From CAYLLN01 sp040901775 (GTDB lineage Bacteria > Planctomycetota > Planctomycetia > Pirellulales > Pirellulaceae), in contig JBBDYF010000278.1 of assembly GCA_040901775.1 (NCBI GenBank), forward strand, positions 1-64,000: 64,000 nucleotides of DNA. The letters are read 5' to 3'. Within the stretch, counting starts at the first letter, position 1. Each line of letters begins with the position of its first letter. A program made the translations under genes and the position numbers. Shown here piece by piece: positions 19,352 through 28,026 of this stretch. The notes below the pieces were generated by a model, which was given only the letters and a program-made list of their open reading frames with translations, was not told the DNA's origin and searched no databases.

Positions 19352-19513
19352 GGTCGTTGCTCCTTGACCGGCTCGATATTTTGAGGTTATGGAGTTGCTT
19401 CGGCCGCAACCGAGGTCGAACTTCGGCAATCCGTCCGCGGTAGCGGTTATGCACACCGTGCCAGATAGAACGCATCGCCCGCAGACCCTGCGTCTCGTTC
19501 ATTCCGGTCCCGT

Positions 19514-22500
19514 CTATTCGGGCACGGAGCCGGCGGGCTCCTTTTTCTTGTCGCTGCCGAAGCTGGGCCGCTCCTTGCCTGGGACGGCTTTGGCGACCAC
19601 CGCAACCTTGAACGAAGTGATCTTGGCGAGGCTGACATGGCCAGCCTTGTCGGTAGCCGTGGCCTCGATTAAATAGACGCCATTGGGAGACTCATCCGGT
19701 ACGGAGTAGGCGGCTCGAAACTGCGCCCCCCCGGAGCTGGAAACGATCTTGCCGGGGATTTCCGGCGAGCGTTCGCTCTCGTCCAGCTTGCGATTGTTGT
19801 TTGCATCCAAGCCGACGAAGAAGCTCAGGCTTTCGATGCCCGAACCGACTGGTCCGTCGTCGGCAAAGGCCTGCAACTTGACGAGCGACGCTGGTAGTTT
19901 TTTGACCTCGCGGGGCAAAGCTTCCTCTATGCTGAGCGTCGGCGCGTTGCGGTCGAAGATGACGGTTAATTGATGGGCGCCGGCTCCTCCGCGGTCGCTC
20001 TGACCGCCCGCTACGGACGCAACCACCTCGACGCGCCGATCGTCCATCCCTTCCAAGCTCGTCTCAACGGGCAGGCCGGTGAAGTCGGTGACCTGGTTTG
20101 CCAATTTGATCGAGCCCGCTTGAAGGTCGATCAGCTTCACCGCGACACGGCGATCGAACAGAAACGGCTCGCGGCTTTGCCCGTTTACCTTGAGCTCGAT
20201 GCGGGCACCGCCGGCAAAATCCTCGCGCGAGACTTCGGCCTGCAGATCGACGGCAAACGCGCCTCGAATCTGCCGCGGACCAACGGGAATGGCAATCTCG
20301 CCCGCGGGTACCCTGTTTTGCAGGAAGATTTGCAGGTCTTTGTCTTCCGTGTCGGGAGCTTGCAACGAGGGAGGAAACGGCAGCCGCGGGCGATGCGGTA
20401 AGATTCGGTACAATCGCTTTTCCACCCGCAATTGGCCCAGGTGAATGGCCGGCGGCCGGTTCGGTTTGAGGTTCTTTGCCGTCACCTGGCCATCGGCGGC
20501 CCGCTCCAGTTCGACCAGCAGCGCACGAGGGTAACCGCCGATCTGCAACTGCACCTCGATCGGCCAGCGCGCCTGGTTTGGAATCATCGCCTCCAATTGG
20601 GCATTGTCCTCGGGAGAGCCGATGGGGGCCTCAAAGGTTCCTTGCCCAATGCGCTCGTCACTGGGGGCGCTGCTGCGAGATGTTTCGTCCCAACGGATGA
20701 TGAGCGGAGTTTCAGCCAGCCCGATCCCCGCGGCGATCCGCGGATCCTTCAATCCGACCTGGAACGAGAGGCGGCCGTTGTTGAATGCAGGGTTTTTGAC
20801 TTCCAGCAGGTCGTCGGGAACATACGGTTGCACCTCGAGCCATTTCACGTAGGGTTCGCGCGGCTGGTTGTCGCTGAACAGAACCAGAACCAGTCCCGCG
20901 GTGACATCGACAGACGCAGGCGGTGACGTTGCTGCTGCTGTCGGCATTGCCGGGGGGGGCGGAGGCTGTAGCGCCGCGAGAACCGGCGTCACACCGGGAC
21001 CGAGCGTCAGCGGCGTCTTTTCGTCTGTCTGGGCAAGCAAGTGCCCCTTCAAGTCGGGAATTCTGTCGAGCGATTGCTGGTCGAGGGCTTTGCGAATTTC
21101 AGCATCCAGTTCGGCAGGTTTTTTTAGCAACCGGCCAGGCGCCTTCGGATCGAACAGCCGCTGCGTCTCGTCGAGTCGTTGGCTGGGAACTCGATACAAT
21201 CTGGCGTGCAGCTTCCTATCGTCAGTGGCCGTTAGATAAAACTGAAAGCCTCCGGCGCGATTGGGAAACAACCACAGCCGTCCACCTTGTTCGCCCCCGC
21301 GTTGCAATTCCTGGGCATCGGCGAGATTTCCAGCGCTGGCATGGTGCTCGGCAACAACCAACAGCTTGATCCGATCGGGCCGCGGCAGCAGGCAAGCAAT
21401 CTGGACTTCGGCTGCCTCAACATTCGCAAACTTTGCCGAGTCCGCGAATTCGGCCCGCGCGCCGATCGAGATGGAGTCGGCCGCGCGGTCCTCGGTCGGC
21501 GGAAGAATCCGCAGCTTGAGTTGCTCTCGATTCCCTTGAAGCCTGATCGTTTCTACCGAGCGAACGGGTTTTCCATCTTCCCACTGCAAGCGAATGTCCG
21601 CCGCGCGTGGCCAGTTCAACTCGAGCGAAATATCGTAGGGGGGCAGGTGTTCGCTTTGCACTTGCACCGTCAATTCCAGCGGCGATCCCTCTTTCCGATC
21701 GTCCGCGGACAATTGAATCTCCGTTCGATCCGCCGTCAGCTCGATCCGATCGGGCAGCCGTTCGGGACGCAGCGGCTGGGCGATCCAGACGGGCAGATTG
21801 CCGGCGGAAAGTCTGCGTGCGTCTCGACCGTCGAGCATCGTTGACAGCAGATAAATATCCAGAAGCTCGGCCGGCGAGAGCTCGCCATCCTGGTGAAATC
21901 GGCGATGCTCGGCGGCGATTTGGGCGGGTAGCGCCTCGCCAAAATCGAGAAAATGCCGGCCCAATCGTGTCCAGGCGAACCGGTCGTTCGGAGCCGCGCC
22001 GGAATCCGAGAGTTTGGCCGTGATGGCCGTCGCTAACGCCGCAGTGGCACGTTTCGGCGACCCGGGCTCTGGATTTGAAGGCGTTGCAATGCGCAGCAGA
22101 TCGAGCGTCCAACGAATGTTTTTCTCTAAGCGACCATTTAGCGCCTGCCAGTCAAGAGCGACGCCAACGCCTGCCGCGTCGGTTGCCTTGGCAGGCGACG
22201 CGGCAGTGGCAGCCAGCCGCAGCGCAAGGCGGTCGTCGGCTGCCAGCAGCGGCGAACCCAGGAGCAGGCGAATTCTCAGTAGCCGGCCGGGCGAGCGACC
22301 CGCCGCGACGGCGCGGGCGTAAGCAGTGATTTTGCCATCGATTTCCGCCTCAAGCTGCTTCAGCCGGTTCGCCAATTCACCGAGCTGCCGCAAGCGGGCC
22401 CGATCGAGTCGGCCATCCATCAGCGTGTCGGTTGCCAACAGCCGCCGATACTCGTGAAGCGATTCGAAAAGACGATCCAGGGCATCGCCCACCTCTGGCC

Positions 22501-24286
22501 CACCGTCCGGCACACAGGCCATGCGTCCCTGCAACTGGACGAGATTGTGGGCGTCATAAGTCGCCTCGGCGAATGTTTTGAGCGCGGCATTGGCCGAAAA
22601 GTGGGGACTGCTTGTTGCGGTTGGTTCCCCTAAGTCCTGCCGACGTCGCGCCTCGTGAGCCTGCAGCGACTGCCAGGCAATCGAGCCCGTGGAATCGGCC
22701 CCCTGAAACAGGCGAAAGGCCTGCGAAATCGTCGCGCAATCGCTGAGTTGCGGCTGCTTGCTGCCGCCGTCGAGCCACAGCTCCAGCGCCTCCAAGTCTT
22801 TGCACAATTCGGAAAGGGTAACGTCTTCGACAGGGCCATCACCGGCTCTGCTGCTGACTGCCCGCTCGTCAAATCCAACCAAGATCCCTTCCAGCCGACG
22901 CCAGCGATGCGGTGCGAAGTGAACCGGCGACCAACCACTAGCGAGGAAATCCGACGGCGGCTGCGCAGTCCGGCGCAGCAATCGGTCGCGCAGTTGCCAG
23001 GCGCGATCGAGATCATCGACAGGCGCCTTGGGCCGCGGTGCGGCGGTTGCGCCGGGCTTGGGAATGGCGGCCGCTGGTTGCGCGGCGGTAGCTGGCTGCG
23101 CGGGTTGCGGCGCCGTAGCTGGCGGTTTGGCGGGCGGGTCGCTGGTCGTGATCTGTTGTAGCGCAAGCACGGGAATTGCGCCTCTGCGATAAGCCGACTT
23201 TGCCGCCGCCGGCTTCTGTTTAGCATCCTTTTCGCCAGTCTTTTCGTCGGTAGGTTCTTTGGCTGCCACGCTTTGCGGGAGCCGGGGAACCTCGACCCTG
23301 GCTTGCCGATTTGCGACGGGAGAAAGTAAACGAGGCCGTTGGTAGAACGAGTCAAGCCCTCCGCTCTGACGGGCATCCATCGCAGCCGCAGCTTCAGCGA
23401 CAAGCTGCGACAGATCGATGCTCGGGCTTTTTTCGTGTGCTTCCCGCTGGAGCGCGCTCGTCAGGTTGGTGACGAAGCTTGTCCCGGGATTATGAGGGTC
23501 ATCAACCGCCACTTCGCCATCGCCGGCTGCCAAGACCACCCACAGGTCTTTGGCATCGGGTGGGATGCTTTGGGCAACCGCCTCGGGAAATGCGTTGGCC
23601 AGGGTGCCCAGTCGCGGATCGTAACCCAGGTGCATGGCATCGAGAATGACGACCTTGGGAATTCCCTCGAGCGTCGCCAGTTCCTTCAGAAGCTCGGCGA
23701 CATTGAGCTTGCAGTCGCGCGAAGTGCCACCGGATTTGCCCCAATTGCCGCCTAGATCCTCTTCCGTCAGCGACGTGACTAGCAGTGGAACCACCCGGGG
23801 CTGTTCGTCGGTCCCCAGGTCCAATGCGATGCCGTGCCCCTTCACGTAAATGACCAGGGTATCGCCGGGCTGCAGACTCACCGGCCGCTTATCGTTCCGC
23901 TGAAACTCGATGCCGGAGCGCTGGCCATCGCGTCCCGATAGCAAGCTGCGGACGAACGATTGTGGTGCCGGGATATCCGCCAGAGATCGTTCACAAACCG
24001 GTACGTTGGCCGCTTGCGCCCATTTTCGTAGGGCCTCGAGATCCGCTTCGACAAAGGGCACCGGAGGAATCGTATTGCGGTCCTCGCGATCGTCGCTCAG
24101 CGTCAGCAGCAGCGTGCGCGGAGCGGGACTGGGCCAGGCAAAAATCGCGGCCGCGATCATCAGGCCTACCGCGGTCAGGCTCAAAATCCAGCGCCATGCC
24201 AGCCGCGATTTGCCGACGACGCTGGTTCGCTGAACGCCCCGCCAGGCTCGCACCGCCCCGGGCTGAGAGGTCGTCGTTTCATTCAT
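19514..24286 (-). CDS. Giant membrane protein with caspase-like (C14-fold) domain lacking the catalytic cysteine
   Basis: 1590 residues. One membrane helix at about 28-50 is followed by a caspase/metacaspase-like domain: LVIYVKGHGIA holds the expected catalytic histidine (H151), and KVVILDAMHLGY aligns with the D-x-C-H-S-G motif, but the cysteine position is methionine (M218). The domain is therefore probably non-proteolytic, or the motif is shifted. Next come a Pro/Ala linker (about 365-405), a long mixed region and a C-terminal Ig-like beta domain that includes LDANNNRKLDESERSPE, a calcium-loop-like string. The bulk should lie outside the cytoplasm. It sits 57 bases behind PAAR in the minus T6SS arm. 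A second giant protein with the same start (helix plus caspase-like domain) is encoded at 58449. The fold assignment rests on motifs and order, so it is moderate. Confidence 0.6.
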   Translation of the reverse strand: MNETTTSQPGAVRAWRGVQRTSVVGKSRLAWRWILSLTAVGLMIAAAIFAWPSPAPRTLLLTLSDDREDRNTIPPVPFVEADLEALRKWAQAANVPVCERSLADIPAPQSFVRSLLSGRDGQRSGIEFQRNDKRPVSLQPGDTLVIYVKGHGIALDLGTDEQPRVVPLLVTSLTEEDLGGNWGKSGGTSRDCKLNVAELLKELATLEGIPKVVILDAMHLGYDPRLGTLANAFPEAVAQSIPPDAKDLWVVLAAGDGEVAVDDPHNPGTSFVTNLTSALQREAHEKSPSIDLSQLVAEAAAAMDARQSGGLDSFYQRPRLLSPVANRQARVEVPRLPQSVAAKEPTDEKTGEKDAKQKPAAAKSAYRRGAIPVLALQQITTSDPPAKPPATAPQPAQPATAAQPAAAIPKPGATAAPRPKAPVDDLDRAWQLRDRLLRRTAQPPSDFLASGWSPVHFAPHRWRRLEGILVGFDERAVSSRAGDGPVEDVTLSELCKDLEALELWLDGGSKQPQLSDCATISQAFRLFQGADSTGSIAWQSLQAHEARRRQDLGEPTATSSPHFSANAALKTFAEATYDAHNLVQLQGRMACVPDGGPEVGDALDRLFESLHEYRRLLATDTLMDGRLDRARLRQLGELANRLKQLEAEIDGKITAYARAVAAGRSPGRLLRIRLLLGSPLLAADDRLALRLAATAASPAKATDAAGVGVALDWQALNGRLEKNIRWTLDLLRIATPSNPEPGSPKRATAALATAITAKLSDSGAAPNDRFAWTRLGRHFLDFGEALPAQIAAEHRRFHQDGELSPAELLDIYLLSTMLDGRDARRLSAGNLPVWIAQPLRPERLPDRIELTADRTEIQLSADDRKEGSPLELTVQVQSEHLPPYDISLELNWPRAADIRLQWEDGKPVRSVETIRLQGNREQLKLRILPPTEDRAADSISIGARAEFADSAKFANVEAAEVQIACLLPRPDRIKLLVVAEHHASAGNLADAQELQRGGEQGGRLWLFPNRAGGFQFYLTATDDRKLHARLYRVPSQRLDETQRLFDPKAPGRLLKKPAELDAEIRKALDQQSLDRIPDLKGHLLAQTDEKTPLTLGPGVTPVLAALQPPPPPAMPTAAATSPPASVDVTAGLVLVLFSDNQPREPYVKWLEVQPYVPDDLLEVKNPAFNNGRLSFQVGLKDPRIAAGIGLAETPLIIRWDETSRSSAPSDERIGQGTFEAPIGSPEDNAQLEAMIPNQARWPIEVQLQIGGYPRALLVELERAADGQVTAKNLKPNRPPAIHLGQLRVEKRLYRILPHRPRLPFPPSLQAPDTEDKDLQIFLQNRVPAGEIAIPVGPRQIRGAFAVDLQAEVSREDFAGGARIELKVNGQSREPFLFDRRVAVKLIDLQAGSIKLANQVTDFTGLPVETSLEGMDDRRVEVVASVAGGQSDRGGAGAHQLTVIFDRNAPTLSIEEALPREVKKLPASLVKLQAFADDGPVGSGIESLSFFVGLDANNNRKLDESERSPEIPGKIVSSSGGAQFRAAYSVPDESPNGVYLIEATATDKAGHVSLAKITSFKVAVVAKAVPGKERPSFGSDKKKEPAGSVPE

Positions 24287-24343
24287 CCGTAGGCTCCTCG
24301 ATAGCGAGCCGGCATCCTCGCCGCGGCAGAAAACAACCTGGCA

Positions 24344-24643
24344 TCAGCCAATCAAGGTCAGCGGATGCCCCAAGATGATCGAGCCGCCATGAGCGGTCAT
24401 ATCGCCCATTCGCGCAGCGGGCATGCCTCCGATCAACACGGCAAACGAGCCCAGTGCGATCACATCGGGTGGGCCGATGCACAACGCCATATCGCCGACG
24501 CGGGCGGCCGGCATGCCGCCGATCAACACGGGGATTCCGCCAGGAGGCAGAATGGGGCCGCCGACGTGCGGAATCGGCGGGACGCCGGGGGTGACCATCG
24601 GGCAAATATGCATGTCGCCGATTCGAGCAGCGGGCATTCCCAT
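24344..24643 (-). CDS. PAAR-domain T6SS spike tip protein
   Basis: 99 residues, a single PAAR domain. Three spaced PAAR-type elements are visible: GMPAARIGDMHICP, GGMPAARVGDMALC and GGMPAARMGDMTAHGG, with glycine- and proline-rich turns between. PAAR proteins form a sharp zinc-stabilised cone on the tip of the VgrG trimer and can carry effectors; here there is no extension, so it is a plain tip. Histidine and cysteine residues suited to metal binding are present. It lies 22 bases downstream of the FHA-DUF6931 gene and in the same operon as vgrG. Confidence 0.92.
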   Translation of the reverse strand: MGMPAARIGDMHICPMVTPGVPPIPHVGGPILPPGGIPVLIGGMPAARVGDMALCIGPPDVIALGSFAVLIGGMPAARMGDMTAHGGSIILGHPLTLIG

Positions 24644-24665
24644 GGGTTTGTTCCTTTCGCTCGTG

Positions 24666-25661
24666 CTATTTCGAGGCGCGGCCCGAGCCGTTGGCCATCA
24701 CTTCGCTCGCCAATCGCAGGAATTCGTGGTATTTGTCGGCCATCTTTTCCGGCTGGCGCGCGACTGCGGCCAGCATGACGGCGCCGCTGGCGGCGTGCGC
24801 CGTCAGTGTTGGCCCCGGCGGAACGACGGGAGCGGTGGGAGGGCCCATGCTGCCGCCGCTCCAAAACGCCGCCATGGCCGCCCAACCGGCCGGTGTTTCG
24901 TGTTTGGTCAATTCGGCCGCCGACCCTGCCTGGCGGCGTCGATCTTCCGCGGGGTCGGCAACCCAGGCTTCCGCCGCCGCCATCGCCTCCTTGTCTGCCG
25001 GCGAGATCTCGTCCACCGCGGCCAAGCGAATACAGCGGCACGCCCAATCGACGGCCGATCGCTTGGTGGCGGAGTAGGCGACGACCCGAACCGCGTCCAA
25101 AAAAAGTTCGCGGCTGGCCAGCAACTGTACGAATTGAGCAACGGGCATGTCCTGCACCAGCATTGCCTTGCTGGCGTCGTCGAGCGGCGCAACCTGGCAC
25201 ACGGCGGCGGCGCTGGCAATTGCCAACCCCGAGGCCAAACTCGCCGGAGAGGGTGACGCGGCTGCCGCCCCGGCAGGCGACTGGTCAGCCACGGAGCTAG
25301 CGGGTTCCTCCTCGATGGCGGTGCCCGTGCCTTCCCCATCGTGGTTTTCCGACCCATCCTCGACAACCAGGCGAAACGTCGCTCGGCCTGCCTTGAACTC
25401 TTCCTTGTTGCGCAGGACCGCCGCTTCGATCCGCTTGCCGTTAAAAAGGGTTCCGTTCGCGCTGTTCAGATCTTTAACCTCGCAGTGATTTCCGTTGAGG
25501 CGGACGCTGAAGTGGACGCTGGACATCTCCATGTTGGCCGGGCAACTATCGTCCGCCTGATCGGTGCGGCCGACATACCGCACCTGATCGGGGCGCAGCA
25601 AAATTCTACGTCCTTTTTCCGGCCCGTTGACGATTTCCAAAAAAGCGCGGGTCAGCGACAT
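24666..25661 (-). CDS. FHA-domain protein with C-terminal DUF6931-like region
   Basis: 331 residues. The N-terminal 95 residues form an FHA domain: YVGRTDQA, then SSVHFSVRLNG, then KDLNSANGTLFNGKRI, the conserved GR, S..H and N(G)T/NG positions for binding phosphothreonine. An acidic and Ala/Ser-rich linker follows. The C-terminal 190 residues are helical (PVAQFVQLLASRELFLDAVR, DWACRCIRLA) and resemble the DUF6931 region met in T6SS loci. FHA proteins transmit threonine phosphorylation to T6SS assembly, so the giant kinase at 9974 is a candidate partner. The ATG at 25661 is used; TTG at 25679 is possible. It is located between vgrG and PAAR on the same strand. Confidence 0.8.
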   Translation of the reverse strand: MSLTRAFLEIVNGPEKGRRILLRPDQVRYVGRTDQADDSCPANMEMSSVHFSVRLNGNHCEVKDLNSANGTLFNGKRIEAAVLRNKEEFKAGRATFRLVVEDGSENHDGEGTGTAIEEEPASSVADQSPAGAAAASPSPASLASGLAIASAAAVCQVAPLDDASKAMLVQDMPVAQFVQLLASRELFLDAVRVVAYSATKRSAVDWACRCIRLAAVDEISPADKEAMAAAEAWVADPAEDRRRQAGSAAELTKHETPAGWAAMAAFWSGGSMGPPTAPVVPPGPTLTAHAASGAVMLAAVARQPEKMADKYHEFLRLASEVMANGSGRASK

Positions 25662-25748
25662 ACCAGCCGTCCGGGGCAAAAGATTGTGGCAAAATGCTTG
25701 GCGAATGCGGCGCGCGACGATTCATGGGGGGCGATGCGTGGGGGCCGA

Positions 25749-27983
25749 TCAGTTGATCATGGTCAGGCCCCCCTTGACCTGCAGGATAGCGTCGGCCTTG
25801 ACGTTCGTCATCAAGCCCTTCACTTCCGACATCAAGGTGCCCTCGATCTTAATCATCATGCCTTTGATTGTAACGCCCATCTGATCGATCTTGATGCTGC
25901 TTTGGCCAACTTTCAACTCGATCGACTGCAACGCCTCGGTTTCGCTTTTGCCGAGACTGAGCTTGGTCGTTTGGTTGCCCATCTTCACCGCGGTGGACTG
26001 ATTGCCCATCTTGATCGTCAACGAATCGTTGCCCGTCTCCAATTCAGCCTTACGATCCTTGTAAATAGTTACCAACTGACTGCCGTCCTGAGCCTGACCT
26101 TTACCCGTGCCAATCAGCAAGTGCTGGCTATTCCAAATATCGATCTTCTGATCCCCCTCGGCGGCCTTACCTTGACCGCTTCCCACGACGAGCAAGTCGT
26201 TGTTCCACGTATTGACCCACCGATTGCCCTCGGCTGGATTGTTTCCGTCCTCGTCGGGCAAACCGACGCCGACTTTCTGAGTGTTATGGATCAGGACGAC
26301 CTGATCTCCCGGCGAGGCATTAATGTTTTTGTCGGGTTTGCCCACCTTGAGCAGGTCATGGTTTTCCACGATGCGGACGAAATTCCTCTGCGCGTGGAAG
26401 TAGATGTGCTCCTTGTCCTTCATGTCCTCGAACCGCAGCTCGTTAAACGTCTCGTTATCGCCCTCCTTGGTGCTGCGGGTCTTGAGCCCACTTTGAGTCT
26501 TGTTGTCGGGCAGGTCGTAGGGGGGCATGTTGTCGTAGTTATAGACGCTCCCCACGATCAACGGCTGATCGGGATCCCCTTCTAGGAAGGCGACGATCAC
26601 CTCCTGCCCGATCCGGGGAATATGGATCATTCCCCACTGTTTGCCCGCCAAGAGCGAGCCAACGCGGATCCAGCACGAGCTATCCTCGTCCTTCTTTCCC
26701 TCGCGGTCCCAGTGGAACTGCACTTTGACGCGGCCGTACTTATCGCAATCGATCTCCTCGTCTTTCAGGCCCACCACGACCGCCGTCTGCATGCCCTGGA
26801 TGGCCGGCCGCGGAGTCGTCCGCGCCGGGCGGAACTGCACCTCGTGCGGAATGCAGCTAAACGAATTGCGGTACGCCTGCCGCGGGCTGGCGCCCGTGTC
26901 GTAGTCGGGGTTCTGCTCGATCGAATGCTTGACCGAGGTCAGCACGTACTTGCCTTGCGTGCCCGGAACGGTAATTGCAGCGCCGGCATTCCCTTCGAGC
27001 GAAAAAAAGCATCCGCTCGAAAAGGCCCGCGCCGAAGCATTGCCGGTAATCACCAGGTGACCGACCCGCTGCTCCTCCATGCGCCATTTCACGATCTCTT
27101 TGGCGTGCTTCTCCACTTCGTCCAAGCGTTTATCCGGCTGATTGAATCGTTGCGCGAATTCGCCGGGAAACTCGAACAGTTCTAGCGCCGCGTTGTTGCC
27201 GATTTTGACGGCGCCATCCTCGGAAGGCCGAATCTGCTTGTTCGACATCTGAAAGTGGTAGTCTCCCAGCACATACTTGCCGGGGATCATCGAATGGCTG
27301 ACGGAATATGCCGAAACGCCGTCTTCCCATTCGCCCATCCCTGCCTCGGGCAAAAAGCGGGCCTTCTCCATGTTGGGGCAGGCCGCAAACGCCGAATCGG
27401 AATCGCCCAGCACGAGCGTATGCTTGCCCTCCTCGTGCTTGAAGAAATAGAAGATTCCTTCCTGCTCCATCAGCCGCGAGACGAAGGCAAAATCGGTCTC
27501 GCGATACTGCACGCAGTAATCGACCGTGGTGTAGCTGCCCGTCAGCTTATTCTCGAACTTCACCAGGTCCGGAAACTCCCCCTGCCACTGGGTGAATACT
27601 TTCTCGATGATCTCCGGAAACTTCAGGTCTTGAAAAACCTTGCTGTCCGAAGTCAACGAGAGCAGCCACAGCCAGGGCACAACCTCCGCCCGGTAATAGG
27701 CGAAACGCTCGTCCTGCTGCACGTGGCTGAACCGGCTGACCAGGCCGTGGAAGTGGCGAGTTTTTTCGCCGGGCAACTCCACCGTCAAGTCCACCGGCTT
27801 GCCCACGATCTGGTCGTACTTGATCGACGGGGCCTGCGAGGCCTCGGCCAACAGGTCGAATTGCATGCCGAACAGCTTGGAAACGCCTTCCGTAATCGTC
27901 GCCCGGTCGATGCACAGCACATCGTCCCCCAGCGGAGTCTTGAGCGACATCAGGCGGCCGGCTTGTTTGAGTGCGTCTGCCAT
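25749..27983 (-). CDS. vgrG: T6SS spike protein VgrG (TssI)
   Basis: 744 residues. The order follows phage gp27-gp5 fusions: an N-terminal hub (LMSLKTPLGDDVLCIDRATI, HFHGLVSRFSHVQ, YCVQYRETDFAFVSRLMEQE), an OB-like gp5 part (KYGRVKVQFHWDREGKKDED, CWIRVGSLLAGKQWGMIHIP, RIGQEVIVAFLEGDPDQPLI) and a C-terminal beta-prism spike with repeats such as TIKMGNQSTAVKMGNQTTKL and VKADAILQVKGG. There is no extra effector domain after the spike. VgrG trimers cap the Hcp tube and carry cargo and PAAR. The ATG at 27983 is chosen; a TTG at 28037 overlaps the upstream gene. It lies directly behind the candidate toxin gene, which suggests a cognate VgrG-effector pair. Confidence 0.95.
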   Translation of the reverse strand: MADALKQAGRLMSLKTPLGDDVLCIDRATITEGVSKLFGMQFDLLAEASQAPSIKYDQIVGKPVDLTVELPGEKTRHFHGLVSRFSHVQQDERFAYYRAEVVPWLWLLSLTSDSKVFQDLKFPEIIEKVFTQWQGEFPDLVKFENKLTGSYTTVDYCVQYRETDFAFVSRLMEQEGIFYFFKHEEGKHTLVLGDSDSAFAACPNMEKARFLPEAGMGEWEDGVSAYSVSHSMIPGKYVLGDYHFQMSNKQIRPSEDGAVKIGNNAALELFEFPGEFAQRFNQPDKRLDEVEKHAKEIVKWRMEEQRVGHLVITGNASARAFSSGCFFSLEGNAGAAITVPGTQGKYVLTSVKHSIEQNPDYDTGASPRQAYRNSFSCIPHEVQFRPARTTPRPAIQGMQTAVVVGLKDEEIDCDKYGRVKVQFHWDREGKKDEDSSCWIRVGSLLAGKQWGMIHIPRIGQEVIVAFLEGDPDQPLIVGSVYNYDNMPPYDLPDNKTQSGLKTRSTKEGDNETFNELRFEDMKDKEHIYFHAQRNFVRIVENHDLLKVGKPDKNINASPGDQVVLIHNTQKVGVGLPDEDGNNPAEGNRWVNTWNNDLLVVGSGQGKAAEGDQKIDIWNSQHLLIGTGKGQAQDGSQLVTIYKDRKAELETGNDSLTIKMGNQSTAVKMGNQTTKLSLGKSETEALQSIELKVGQSSIKIDQMGVTIKGMMIKIEGTLMSEVKGLMTNVKADAILQVKGGLTMIN

Positions 27984-28026
27984 GGGAATTATCTGCTTGG
28001 GTTTAGGGAACCTGCGTCCGGCGACC

